From Cylindrospermum sp. NIES-4074 (lineage in GTDB: Bacteria; Cyanobacteriota; Cyanobacteriia; Cyanobacteriales; Nostocaceae): a DNA stretch of 64,000 nt. The stretch is taken from contig AP018269.1 of NCBI GenBank assembly GCA_003994795.1, positions 1,132,725-1,196,724 of the forward strand, given 5' to 3'. Under the pieces are notes generated by a model that worked only from the letters and a program-made list of their open reading frames with translations, ran no database searches and was not told where the DNA came from. Both the position numbers and the translations under genes were made by a program. Shown here piece after piece: positions 53,566 through 63,204 of this stretch (positions are counted from its first letter, which is position 1; the number at the start of each line of letters is the position of its first letter).

Positions 53566-54678
53566 GTGGCAAAAAGCTTCAGCATCAATAGTCTATTTGG
53601 CAATTCTAATAAAGGGGTTGGCATTGAACTTGCGCCAGAACGAGTAAATATAGTTCAGCTCCGCAAGCAACGTCAAGGCTTGAAACTAGAGACTTTCACA
53701 TCGGTAGCAGTTCCAGAAGGCATAGTTACCGACGGTCAAATTGCTGACCCCCCAGCAATGGCGCAACTAATCCAGCAAGCGCTAACTGAAAGTAAAATCA
53801 AGGCGTCTCGCGTTGCCACTTGTGTACCAGGGCGAGATTCCATCGTGCGTCTGATACCCGTGCCAGCAGAGTTAGATGATAGAGAATTGCGCGAGATGGT
53901 GTTAAACCACGAAGCGGCTTTGTATTTACCATATCCTCGTGAAGAGGCTGATGTTGATTATCAGAAACTTGGGTACTTTGTAGATGAGGACGGCATTGAA
54001 AAAGTACAGGTGCTGTTGGTTGCCACTCGTAAGGAGGTGACAGATACCTATATCAGTACATTCGAGCAAGCAGGATTGCAAATTGATGTTTTAGAGATTA
54101 ACAGTTTTGCTCTCATTCGGACGATTCGCGATCAGCTGCGGCTTTTTGGGCCGCAAGAAGCCGCAGTGCTAGTTGACATTGAGTTCGACAGTACAGAAAT
54201 TGCCATCATCATTAATGGAGTGCCGCAATTTTCGCGTACAGTACCGATAGGTACTTATCAACTGCAAACTGCCTTATCAAGAGCAATGAGCTTACCTGTA
54301 TCACGAGATATGGAAATGTTGCAGGGAATGACCATTCCTCCAACTACTATGGATGCAGGAAAAACTGGTGTTACGGGAATTAATCCTGGAATGGCAGCCA
54401 TGTTGAGAGTACTAGGAGAACTATCAGATGAACTGCGGCGTTCTATAGATTTTTACCTCAATCAAAGTGAAAATTTAGAAGTAGCGCAGATTCTACTAGC
54501 TGGGCCGGGGGGGGGTCTCCAACAGCTAGATGAGTTCTTTACCCAACGATTGAGTTTGCCAACCACCCAAATAGATCCTATAGGGTCTTTGTCTTTGGAA
54601 GTTGATGCAGAAAAATATCCCCAAGCGCAACGTCCTGGCTTGGGGATAGTACTTGGTCTAGGAATGAGGGAGGTGTGA
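53566..54678 (+). CDS. pilM: Type IV pilus assembly protein PilM
   Basis: 370 residues from a GTG start. The actin-like ATPase fold of PilM is seen in GIELAPERVNIVQLRKQRQG, ATCVPGRDSIVRLIPVPAEL, VNHEAALYLPYPREEA-type and AAVLVDIEFDSTEIAIIING. PilM sits on the inner face of the cytoplasmic membrane and links to PilN/PilO. It is first of pilMNO, with pilN four bases on. In cyanobacteria these pili serve gliding (hormogonia) and DNA uptake. Confidence 0.93.
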   Translation: MAKSFSINSLFGNSNKGVGIELAPERVNIVQLRKQRQGLKLETFTSVAVPEGIVTDGQIADPPAMAQLIQQALTESKIKASRVATCVPGRDSIVRLIPVPAELDDRELREMVLNHEAALYLPYPREEADVDYQKLGYFVDEDGIEKVQVLLVATRKEVTDTYISTFEQAGLQIDVLEINSFALIRTIRDQLRLFGPQEAAVLVDIEFDSTEIAIIINGVPQFSRTVPIGTYQLQTALSRAMSLPVSRDMEMLQGMTIPPTTMDAGKTGVTGINPGMAAMLRVLGELSDELRRSIDFYLNQSENLEVAQILLAGPGGGLQQLDEFFTQRLSLPTTQIDPIGSLSLEVDAEKYPQAQRPGLGIVLGLGMREV

Positions 54679-54682
54679 CGGA

Positions 54683-55447
54683 ATGTACAGTCTGGATATT
54701 AACTTTCTTAAAGACCGCCCAGCTTATCAGAAAAACTCTGACAAAAAGGCCAGAGCACCAGTTCAAGTTGGGGATTTAACGCCAGTCTATCTGGGAGTTG
54801 GCATAGGTTTGTTGTTCCCGGTTTTAGTGGCTGGTGGTTGGTGGTATGTGCAATGGCAAAGCGGCAAGTTAGCGGGTGAAATAGCAGAAAAAGAGACTGT
54901 AATCCAAGGTTTGGATGCAAAAATCAAAGATATTAACAAAATCCAACAAGAATCGGCTGCTATTAAAGGTGAAACACAAGCTTTAGTGACTGTGTTTGAC
55001 CAGATTCGTCCTTGGTCTGCAATGTTGGAAGATTTGCGCGATCGCATCCCCAGAACAGTGCAAATTGAGACCATCAGGCAAATCGCCCCTACTATCCCAG
55101 CACAGGGGGAAGTATCAACCAATCCCTCAGGGGGATTAGAAATCACTGGGTTTGCTCCTTCCCCTAATGATGTCAATGATTTCTTGCTGAGTTTGGGACA
55201 ATCTAAATTCTTGAAGTCCTCAGAAAGTAGAATCACGTTAGCAGAGTTAGTAAATGCACCTTTACCACCGAGTACTGGTCAAAATGCTGCAACACTAAAA
55301 CCACCTCAAGTAATTAAATACACTATCCAATCGAGTGTAAGTGATACTCCAGCAACACTATTAATTCGGGAGTTGGAGCAAAAAGGCACAGTAGGACTAG
55401 TGGCTCGAATTCGCAGTATCCAACAAACAGGAGTCATTTCAAAATGA
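54683..55447 (+). CDS. pilN: Type IV pilus assembly protein PilN
   Basis: 254 residues. The N-terminus begins MYSLDINFLKDRP, in the position and form of the PilM-binding NFL peptide. A single membrane helix (VYLGVGIGLLFPVLVAGGWW) and a coiled coil (IAEKETVIQGLDAKIKDINK) follow, then a periplasmic ferredoxin-like domain. It forms the alignment complex with PilM and PilO. It overlaps pilO by 4 bp. Confidence 0.9.
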   Translation: MYSLDINFLKDRPAYQKNSDKKARAPVQVGDLTPVYLGVGIGLLFPVLVAGGWWYVQWQSGKLAGEIAEKETVIQGLDAKIKDINKIQQESAAIKGETQALVTVFDQIRPWSAMLEDLRDRIPRTVQIETIRQIAPTIPAQGEVSTNPSGGLEITGFAPSPNDVNDFLLSLGQSKFLKSSESRITLAELVNAPLPPSTGQNAATLKPPQVIKYTIQSSVSDTPATLLIRELEQKGTVGLVARIRSIQQTGVISK

Positions 55448-56220
55448 CGCTGAGTGATGATTTAAATTTTGCAGAACAAGGTGGGGCCTTTGATGAAGCC
55501 ACACCAGCCTATCCCGTTCTCTTTGGTATTTCTTTCACCCCCCCTATCATTGGCGTTGTAGTGGGGGTGTTGGGGCTTGTTGGCGCAGTTTCCATGCTGT
55601 TTTACCTATTTCTCCCAACTTTGAATACCTATCAGGCTCAGCAAGCAAAAACCACCGAACTACAAGCGCAAATTGAGCAAAAGACTATCAAAGTCAAACA
55701 GGTTGATAAGATCAAACAAGAACTAGCTCAGGCACAGCAGCAAAAAATCCAGGTTTTAAGTTTATTTGCTAACGAAAAAAGTTTGGATACTTTGCTGCTA
55801 GATACCAATCGCTTGATTGAATCTGGTAATGCTCAAATACCTGCCAATGGAGTGAGAGCTAAACTGAAGAGATTTGTGCCATCTTCAAATAAACCAGAAA
55901 TAATTACTGATGGCAGTCTGGGGCCACTCATAAACAACAAGCTGAAACGCCTCAGTGTTAATGTCGAACTCCAAGGCACTTTTGAACAAACGCAATCGAT
56001 TATGCGTAACATTGAGCGGTTACAGCCTTTGTTAATCGTTAAAGACTTTCAATCAAGATTGGCACCACCAGAGCCTATTTCTCCAAGTGACAAAAACAAA
56101 GCAGTGAGGAACGCCCCAGCACAGTTGACAACATCCTTCCAGTTACAAGCATTGATGCCACTGACTGAAAAAGATGTGGCAGAAGCAGCGAAACTCGCTA
56201 AACCAGCGGCCAAGAAGTAA
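55444..56220 (+). CDS. pilO: Type IV pilus assembly protein PilO
   Basis: 258 residues. After a 35-residue cytoplasmic lead there is one membrane helix (IGVVVGVLGLVGAVSMLFYL). A long coiled coil (QQAKTTELQAQIEQKTIKVK) and a periplasmic domain (LSVNVELQGTFEQTQSIMRN) follow. PilO pairs with PilN in the inner-membrane alignment complex. The start overlaps the pilN stop. No pilP follows; pilQ is next after 170 bp. Confidence 0.9.
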   Translation: MTLSDDLNFAEQGGAFDEATPAYPVLFGISFTPPIIGVVVGVLGLVGAVSMLFYLFLPTLNTYQAQQAKTTELQAQIEQKTIKVKQVDKIKQELAQAQQQKIQVLSLFANEKSLDTLLLDTNRLIESGNAQIPANGVRAKLKRFVPSSNKPEIITDGSLGPLINNKLKRLSVNVELQGTFEQTQSIMRNIERLQPLLIVKDFQSRLAPPEPISPSDKNKAVRNAPAQLTTSFQLQALMPLTEKDVAEAAKLAKPAAKK

Positions 56221-56392
56221 GAAAATGCTTGATGCTTCGGCTGAGTTGTAATTTTTAAGTTTTGAGTTTGAGTTGTGAATTAAAACCTTTCTTCAACTCA
56301 TTACCCACAACTCAGCACTCGGAATTCATTAGGGATACAACTAGTCAAAGATTGTTGGTTAACACGGTTTTTATTAAGGTGAGGAATGAACT

Positions 56393-58849
56393 GTGAAACA
56401 CATTCACGGTAATGGTTTAATATCGGGTGCAGCTGCTTTTGTATTGTTGGCAGCTCAACCAGTGTGGGCACAGACTACCGCAATTACTGCGGTGCAGCTA
56501 AATCCAGTTGATGGTGGAATTAGTGTGGCTTTGAAAACTTCTTCAGGCTCGCGGCCACAAGTTTTCACCACCAAAAAAGGTAAAGCTTTAGTTGCAGATA
56601 TTATTAACACGCAACTGCGTTTACCACAAGGTAATAACTTTCGCCAAGACAACCCCGCTCCTGGAATTGCCTCAGTTGAGGTTGTTCAGCTTGATGCTAA
56701 TAGCGTCCGGGTGGTAGTAACTGGAAGCAACAACGTTCCCAGCAGTCAACCTGTGGTGCGAAAGCAAGATGGTATTACCCTCAGCTTTAACCCATCTACT
56801 GACACTACAGCATCAGCGCCGACAACGCCAACAACACCAACAACACCAACAACACCAACGGCCTCTACTCCAACCCAGTCTGCTCAGAAGCCAGAGGTTC
56901 TTGTCCCTAACCCACAAGTGAGTATTGATGGCACACCTGCACAACCTGCGGGAATAGGTCAACCTTACAACCAAGCTCCGCCGTTCTTACCCAGAGCTGT
57001 TGCTCCACCAGTGGGAGATATTTCCATTGGCAATATTGATGCTTCTCCTAGCACGCTGGATTTGGGAACTCAGGAACGTGTACCGCGCCTAGTATTGCGA
57101 GATGCCCCTGTAAGGGAGGTTTTGTCATTACTAGCCCGTGCTGCTGGTCTTAACCTAGCTTATGTTGGCGGCGAAGGAGCGCAGCCTCCCGGAGGTCAGC
57201 CAGGTGGTGCTAATGCACAAGCAACTTCTCAGACAATTTCCTTAGATATAGAAAACGAGCCTGTGCAAGATGTGTTTAACTACGTCTTGCGCCTAAGTGG
57301 TTTAGAAGCTAACCGCAGCGGACGCACGATTTTCGTCGGGGCTAAACTACCTAATTCCACACGTGATGTGGTGATGCGTAACTTGCGCCTCAATCAGGTA
57401 ACAGTGGGAGTCGCTTTGAACTTTTTGGTTGGTTTAGGGGCAGAAAGTGCCATTAGCCGTGAAAGACTTGTTACTAGCGTCAATGCTGTGCCTGTGGGCG
57501 CTGGAGCCGCCCCAATTACTCAAACTCAGACGACCACAGAAACTAAACTAGAAACTCAACGCGCTGATTTTAAAGACTCCAACCCATTATTGAGAGGTGT
57601 ACAAGCACTAGGGGACGAGCGCACGAATTCTGTCACCTTGATTGGTTCTCCCCGGTTACTTGACATTGCAGTGGCTCAACTAACTCAGCTTGATATCCGC
57701 CGTCGTCAAGTTGTAGTTAACGTCAAAATTATCGATGTTAACCTCACCGGAGATCAACTTTATAACACTAGCTTTTCCTTTGGGGTTGGCAACAACTACT
57801 TCTCTAGTGATAACGGTGCAGCAACTCTGAATTTTGGCGGTTCACGACCAGCTACTGGCACTGAAGTGGCAAACAGCGTGACTAGTACACCTGTGATTAC
57901 GAATCCAATTACAGGAGAGCCCTTCTTTGACCCAAACACAGGCGTAGGTATTCCAGGTACTACCCCAGGTAGCATTTTTGTAGATAGGAATGGTCTTACT
58001 ACGAGAACCCAAAATCCAGGAACAGGCACATTTTATCAACCTGTTATTCCTACTGGAAACGGAAACCCCCTACAACCAGGTTTTTCCGAAATCACTCCAG
58101 CAACAGATAACATCGTCACACAGAATTCTGATGGCACAACGACCATCACACGAGGTACTGTTGGTACAGCTACTAGCTCTCTACCAACTTTGTACCAGTT
58201 CCCCAAACGGTTTCTTGCTAGTTTGCAGGCTCAGGTGACAAGTGGCAATGCCAAGATTTTGACTGACCCAACGATGATTGTGCAAGAAGGTCAAACGGCT
58301 AATGTCAAACTAACCCAGGAAGTAGTAGGAAACATTAAGAGCGAAACAACTCGTGGTGATGGGACTTCTACGCAAACGGTTACAGCTGAGAAAACAGATG
58401 TGGGTTTAACCCTAGCTGTGAAAGTCGATCGCATTGACGATAACGGCTTTGTTTCCTTATCGGTGGCTCCCATTGTCAAAGCACCCCAATCTTCAGCAAT
58501 ACTGAATGTTTCAGGCAATAACCAAACTATATTTTTGGTGTCTGAGCGATCGCTTCAGTCTGGCTTGATTCGTCTGCGAGATGGTCAAACGCTTATTCTC
58601 TCAGGCATCATCCAAGACCAAGACCGGACAAGTGTCTCCAAGATACCCATTTTGGGCGATCTGCCGCTGATTGGTTCGCTGTTTAGAAGGACAAACAAAA
58701 CTAATGAACGTAGAGAAGTAATTGTGTTGCTTACACCTAATGTGATGGATGACACTCAAAACTCCTCCTACGGCTATAACTACAGCCCTAGCCCACAGGT
58801 ACGGCAAATCCTTGAGCGTCGCGGTTTGAAAGTGCCTGGTAGGCAATAA
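56393..58849 (+). CDS. pilQ: Type IV pilus secretin PilQ
   Basis: 818 residues from a GTG. A signal peptide (GAAAFVLLAAQPVWAQ) is followed by an AMIN domain (VQLNPVDGGISVALKTSSG), then a threonine-proline repeat (TPTTPTTPT, DNA ACAACACCA units). The secretin short domain and N0/N1-type domains follow (LVLRDAPVREVLSLLARAAG). The secretin channel domain is seen in QLDIRRRQVVVNVKIIDVNL, RFLASLQAQVTSGNAKILTD and LRDGQTLILSGIIQDQDRTS with VSKIPILGDLPLIGSLFR. It forms the outer-membrane pore for the pilus. It is about 170 bp from pilO and may have its own promoter. Confidence 0.93.
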   Translation: MKHIHGNGLISGAAAFVLLAAQPVWAQTTAITAVQLNPVDGGISVALKTSSGSRPQVFTTKKGKALVADIINTQLRLPQGNNFRQDNPAPGIASVEVVQLDANSVRVVVTGSNNVPSSQPVVRKQDGITLSFNPSTDTTASAPTTPTTPTTPTTPTASTPTQSAQKPEVLVPNPQVSIDGTPAQPAGIGQPYNQAPPFLPRAVAPPVGDISIGNIDASPSTLDLGTQERVPRLVLRDAPVREVLSLLARAAGLNLAYVGGEGAQPPGGQPGGANAQATSQTISLDIENEPVQDVFNYVLRLSGLEANRSGRTIFVGAKLPNSTRDVVMRNLRLNQVTVGVALNFLVGLGAESAISRERLVTSVNAVPVGAGAAPITQTQTTTETKLETQRADFKDSNPLLRGVQALGDERTNSVTLIGSPRLLDIAVAQLTQLDIRRRQVVVNVKIIDVNLTGDQLYNTSFSFGVGNNYFSSDNGAATLNFGGSRPATGTEVANSVTSTPVITNPITGEPFFDPNTGVGIPGTTPGSIFVDRNGLTTRTQNPGTGTFYQPVIPTGNGNPLQPGFSEITPATDNIVTQNSDGTTTITRGTVGTATSSLPTLYQFPKRFLASLQAQVTSGNAKILTDPTMIVQEGQTANVKLTQEVVGNIKSETTRGDGTSTQTVTAEKTDVGLTLAVKVDRIDDNGFVSLSVAPIVKAPQSSAILNVSGNNQTIFLVSERSLQSGLIRLRDGQTLILSGIIQDQDRTSVSKIPILGDLPLIGSLFRRTNKTNERREVIVLLTPNVMDDTQNSSYGYNYSPSPQVRQILERRGLKVPGRQ

Positions 58850-59646
58850 GCCGTCGGTAAAAATCTGACGATGCCCACAGGCTCAAGCCTGGGGCTACAC
58901 AAACCAAGCCTGCTCCCGGCAGGCTAATTTCGTTTTTAGTGGGGCTTTGAAGGCAATGCAAGCACCTTTCTGTTAACATCGCGTCACCTAACCCCCGAAC
59001 CCCTTTCACTAGCAGGAAATGGGGAAAATTTAGAGCCGTTTCATGAAGCGTCTCTACACTTGATAGGAGAGAGCTTTGGAAAGAGGTTTTCCAGTTCCGG
59101 TGAAAAGTCAGATTTGAGCGTTACCTGAACAAATTTTTCAGGAGGAGGCGGGCAAAATTCTCTTTGCATTTACCGAAATTGATTTGATTGCTGAAAAGAT
59201 ATTGCAGCTAAAACCCTAATTGGGGGAAAATTCAGTATTATCTCAGCAGTGGTCACTCAGTAGATAGAATGGTTTTGGTGGGTGGTGAGCGTTGGCGCAG
59301 CCTACAGTCGGTAATCGCCTAATCCACTCCTTCACTTTCCGCTTTCTCTGGCAACAGGAGCTTCTAATAAGTATTTATGCTCAGTTTTAGGGTGATTTTG
59401 AGTGCAACAATCACCCCAAAAACACAAAAAATCCTCAAATCCATATAAATTAATGGTTTCATCTATCCACTTCAGGCTACAACACCTTAGAATGATTCAT
59501 TGAAAAGTCGAGCCAATGGGATTTACGGCGGTTTTGTGTGTAAATGCCCCTAAGGGTCGATTTTGGTAAATCTCTAGACATAGATTTCGGTAAAGATGCG
59601 ACAGTGCATCTGTAGAGAATCTCAAGTAAACCTTTAGGAGTTTGTG
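58850..59646. other. 800-bp gap after pilQ; terminator-like hairpin and repeats
   Basis: AGCCTGC (58907-58913) pairs with GCAGGCT (58919-58925) and is followed by AATTTCGTTTTT, a possible terminator for the pil genes. CAGGCT/AGCCTG at 58878-58891 belongs to the same dispersed repeat. CCGTTTCATGAAGCGTCTC near 59033 is related to the palindrome at 34490. The rest to 59640 shows no convincing gene. The HU ribosome site AGGAG is at 59636-59640. Confidence 0.55.
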
Positions 59647-59931
59647 ATGAACAAGGGTGAATTAGTTGATGCAGTAGCTGAAAAAGCTGGTGTTACTAAA
59701 AAACAAGCTGATCAGGTCTTAACTGCCGCTTTAGAAACGATTATTGAGGCTGTTTCCTCTGGCGATAAGGTAACACTAGTGGGATTTGGCTCTTTTGAAT
59801 CACGGGAACGTAAAGCCCGTGAAGGTCGCAACCCAAAAACCAATGAGAAAATGGAAATTCCCGCAACTAAGGTTCCTGCTTTTTCTGCTGGGAAACTGTT
59901 TAGAGAACGGGTAGCACCCCCAAAATCATAG
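59647..59931 (+). CDS. hanA: HU-family DNA-binding protein
   Basis: 94 residues from ATG 59647 with AGGAG six bases upstream. MNKGELVDAVAEKAGVTKKQ, then GDKVTLVGFGSFESRERKAR and EGRNPKTNEKMEIPATKVPA (the DNA-bending arms with the proline) are classic HU. It compacts the nucleoid as a dimer; the Anabaena homologue is called HanA and is needed for heterocyst development. It is followed 26 bp on by cobD on the same strand. Confidence 0.94.
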   Translation: MNKGELVDAVAEKAGVTKKQADQVLTAALETIIEAVSSGDKVTLVGFGSFESRERKAREGRNPKTNEKMEIPATKVPAFSAGKLFRERVAPPKS

Positions 59932-59957
59932 GTTCTGCCTTAGGGAACCTGTTTTTG

Positions 59958-61073
59958 ATGCGGCAACCTGCACACGGGGGAAATTTAGCCTGGGCAGCAG
60001 CACTGGCTGACTGTCCCCCTGACGCTATTCTGGATTTTTCTGCCAGTATTAGCCCGTTGGGACCGCCAAGTAGCGCGATCGCTGCTATTGTGTCCCAACT
60101 AAGTAATCTTCGGCACTATCCAGACCCAAATTATAGTGAACTGAGACTAGCTCTCAGTCACTTCCATCAACTGCCGCCTGAGTGGATTCTGCCGGGCAAC
60201 GGTTCAGCAGAATTACTTACTTTAATAGGTAGAGAATTATCTCAACTGGCGGCAACGATGTTGATGACTCCAGCCTTTGGCGACTACTACCGTACTCTGG
60301 CAGTACATAACGCTAAAGTTCTGGAGTTTCCTCTAGATTTGGGGGCGAGGGAACTTGGGGTAAGAAAACAAGGGGGACAAAAACGCGATGTTTTTCTGTC
60401 ATCTCCTCATCTCCCCATCCCGGCATCTCAAGGCTGTGGGTTATTGCTGAATAACCCCCACAACCCAACGGGAAGGCTATTTTCGCGGGAGTCTATTTTG
60501 CCCTACCTAGAGCAATTTGCTTTGGTGGTGGTAGATGAAGCGTTTATGGATTTTGTGCCCCCTGATGAAGAACAGAGCCTCATTTCCGTGGTGCCCGAAT
60601 ATGGGAATTTAGTAGTATTGCGATCGCTGACAAAATTTTACAGTCTCCCAGGATTGCGACTAGGATATGCGATCGCTCACCCCGACTACCTAACTAAATG
60701 GCAGTTATGGCGAGATCCCTGGCCTGTCAACACTCTAGCGGCAGCAGCGGCGATCGCTGCACTTGAGGCTCAGGAATTTCAGGAGCAAACCTGGAAATGG
60801 CTACCACCTGCACGAAATCAACTCTTTCAGGGTTTAACAGACCTTCCCGGATTGCAACCAGAAAACAGCGCTGCTAACTTTTTACTAGTGGAGTCAAAAC
60901 AGTCTACTTCGCAGTTGCAGCAAAAATTGCTCAAACAGCACCAGATATTAATTCGCGATTGCCTTAGCTTTAAAGAACTAGGCGATCGCTTTTTCCGGAT
61001 TGCTGTCCGTTCTGATACCGATAACCAACGCTTACTAGCAGCCCTGAAATTAGTGCTGAGTGCTGAGTGCTGA
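59958..61073 (+). CDS. cobD: Threonine-phosphate decarboxylase CobD
   Basis: 371 residues from ATG 59958. HGGNLAWAAALADCPPDAIL, then DFSASISPLGPPSSA are diagnostic of CobD. It is a PLP-dependent fold type I enzyme with the Schiff-base Lys at about 226 (RSLTKFYSLPGLRLGY) and LLLNNPHNPTG. It makes aminopropanol phosphate for the cobalamin side chain. A short glycine-arginine rich insert (about 130-150, RELGVRKQGGQKRDVFL) seems extra. The last codons and the stop lie inside a GTGCTGA repeat array, so the natural C-terminus may have been altered. Confidence 0.87.
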   Translation: MRQPAHGGNLAWAAALADCPPDAILDFSASISPLGPPSSAIAAIVSQLSNLRHYPDPNYSELRLALSHFHQLPPEWILPGNGSAELLTLIGRELSQLAATMLMTPAFGDYYRTLAVHNAKVLEFPLDLGARELGVRKQGGQKRDVFLSSPHLPIPASQGCGLLLNNPHNPTGRLFSRESILPYLEQFALVVVDEAFMDFVPPDEEQSLISVVPEYGNLVVLRSLTKFYSLPGLRLGYAIAHPDYLTKWQLWRDPWPVNTLAAAAAIAALEAQEFQEQTWKWLPPARNQLFQGLTDLPGLQPENSAANFLLVESKQSTSQLQQKLLKQHQILIRDCLSFKELGDRFFRIAVRSDTDNQRLLAALKLVLSAEC

Positions 61074-61108
61074 GTGCTGAGTGCTGAGTGCTGAGTGCTG
61101 AGTGCTGA
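61053..61108 (+). repeat. GTGCTGA heptamer array, 8 perfect copies
   Basis: Eight unbroken copies. The first three supply the last six codons and the stop of cobD. Followed by GGAGTAGGG-type repeats (61110-61200). Confidence 0.97.
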
Positions 61109-61402
61109 ATAGGGAGTAGGGAGTAGGGGGAGTAGGGAGTAGGGGGAGCAGGGGAGTAGGGGGAGTAGGGGGAGTGTGGGGAGTGTGGGGAGCAAAGGAG
61201 AAAGAGGGGTGTAGGGGGGATAATTAATTAGCAATTACCCAATGACCAATGACCAATGACCGAATTTTAGATTTTAAATTTTGGATTTTGGATTAAATAT
61301 TCAAAATTGAAAAAGGGCTATAAGCCCCTGACTTGATTCCTGGGGTCAATCTAAAATCTAAAATCTAAAATCTAAAATCCAAAATTGTTTGACCAATGAC
61401 CA

Positions 61403-62941
61403 ATGACTATTGACTACGATGTTGTAATTATTGGCGGCACGCTTGCCGGACACAATGCTGCCTTAGCTGCGATCCAACTACGCGCCACAGTCGCCTTGGT
61501 GGAACCAAAAGTTAACTACGGGTTGATTCACCACCATGCACTCAGCCAAATTGGCAACATGGCGCAGCAGTTGCGTGATGCGGTGAATCTTGGTATTCAT
61601 CCCTCACAGGCTAATACTGCAATGGACATTTATCTTAACGGAGTCAATCCGCCGAAGTTAGAGTCCTCAGAAAAATTGCCAATATCTGTAGCATGGTCAG
61701 AAGCGATGCTGTATGCTCGCGGTGTCGTTTCCAATCTCGCCCAACTGAATTCTCCTGCTAATCTAGCCGCCTTGGGCGTTGATGTGATTCAGGGAAGTGG
61801 TCAATTTGAATCTTCACCCCAATTAGGTTTTGCTGTAGGCGATCGCTCCAGTGGGCTACCCCAACGTTTACTACGGGGGCGCACCTATTTGCTTGCTAGT
61901 GGTTCAATTCCAGCAATTCCAGAAATTGACGGATTACAAACTACTGGCTACCTTACTCTAAAAAATATTTGGCAATTCCTCTATGGGCAGGGTTTACCCG
62001 TTCCCAAACCGCCCAAAAATTGGGTAATTCTGGGTGGTGTACCTCAAAGTATTGAAATTGCCCAAACTTTAGCGCGGCTGGGTTGTAGGGTCACGCTGAT
62101 AGTTCAGCACCCACATATTCTTTCCCCTCTTGACCCAGAAATAGCGCAGTTGCTGCAAGCACAATTAGAAGTTGATGGTGTGCGTGTGATTACACAAACA
62201 ACAGTAACTCAGGTGCGGCGAATAGAGGATAAAAAGTGGATTCAGGCTGGAGATAAAGCCATTGAAACTGATGAAATTTTAGTCGCAATTGGACAGCAGC
62301 CGAATCTGGAATCTCTCAATTTGGCAGCAGTAGGAGTGAAATGGCATCGGCATCGTTTAGTAGTAAATGAGAAACTGCAAACCACTAACAACCGCATTTA
62401 TGCTTGTGGTGATGTAATTGGTGGCTATGATGTTGCTAATTTCGCTAATTATGAAGCCAAAATCGCCTTGAAAAATGCCCTCTTTTTCCCCTGGTTTCCA
62501 GTTAATTATCAGTGCATTCCTTGGGTAGTATTTTCTCAACCGATGGTGGCTCAAGTTGGCTTGACTGAAGCCCAAGCTAAAAGCCGATTTAGCCGAGATG
62601 AAGTTTTAGTTTTACGACAGTATTTTAAAATATTAACAGCAGCCCAAATCCGGGGCGAAATTACAGGTATTTGTAAATTAATGGTGCTAGAAAATGGGGA
62701 AATTTTGGGAGCTTCTATAATGGGGTCAGAAGCAGGAGAATTAATTAATCTGATTGCGTTGGCAATGTCCCAAAAAATTTCTGTTAAGGGTTTAGCAAAT
62801 TTATCTCCAATTTATCCCAGCTTCTCAGAAATTATTGAACAAACTGTACGAGAATGGGAAAAGCGACGACTAAATAAAAATATAGCTTTGCAAGAGTTTC
62901 TCCAAGACTTCTTCCATTTCCGCCGCAATTGGAATCGGTGA
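61403..62941 (+). CDS. FAD/NAD(P) oxidoreductase of the disulfide-reductase fold, without the redox cysteines
   Basis: 512 residues. FAD-binding VVIIGGTLAGHNAALAAI, central NAD-binding WVILGGVPQSIEIAQTLARL, the FAD-contacting RIYACGDVIGGYDVANFANY and a C-terminal dimerisation domain are those of the dihydrolipoamide dehydrogenase/mercuric reductase superfamily. The position of the CxxxxC disulfide holds NYGLIHHHALSQIGNM with no cysteine. It probably transfers electrons by a different route or is non-catalytic. The start ATG is within a CCAATGA repeat. It is monocistronic; GGTLAG replaces the canonical GxGxxG. Confidence 0.72.
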   Translation: MTIDYDVVIIGGTLAGHNAALAAIQLRATVALVEPKVNYGLIHHHALSQIGNMAQQLRDAVNLGIHPSQANTAMDIYLNGVNPPKLESSEKLPISVAWSEAMLYARGVVSNLAQLNSPANLAALGVDVIQGSGQFESSPQLGFAVGDRSSGLPQRLLRGRTYLLASGSIPAIPEIDGLQTTGYLTLKNIWQFLYGQGLPVPKPPKNWVILGGVPQSIEIAQTLARLGCRVTLIVQHPHILSPLDPEIAQLLQAQLEVDGVRVITQTTVTQVRRIEDKKWIQAGDKAIETDEILVAIGQQPNLESLNLAAVGVKWHRHRLVVNEKLQTTNNRIYACGDVIGGYDVANFANYEAKIALKNALFFPWFPVNYQCIPWVVFSQPMVAQVGLTEAQAKSRFSRDEVLVLRQYFKILTAAQIRGEITGICKLMVLENGEILGASIMGSEAGELINLIALAMSQKISVKGLANLSPIYPSFSEIIEQTVREWEKRRLNKNIALQEFLQDFFHFRRNWNR

Positions 62942-63204
62942 TACTGGCTGGCGATGAGGTATAGAACTCCTATCTGATTTTTGAAAAAAACGACTTACAC
63001 ATCCACTTGCCTTCTTTACCTTCTTTCCTGTTAAGAGTTCCCTATTCCCTACCTCTACGATTAAGTTCATGAATCAAATAGGATTGCTATAGATAAGCAT
63101 ATATTTATAAAATATCGTAGGATAGATGTTAAAAATATATATTATATGCTATGTGTAGCAACACATGAAAATATTACAATCAAATAATGAGGTAGATATT
63201 AGTA

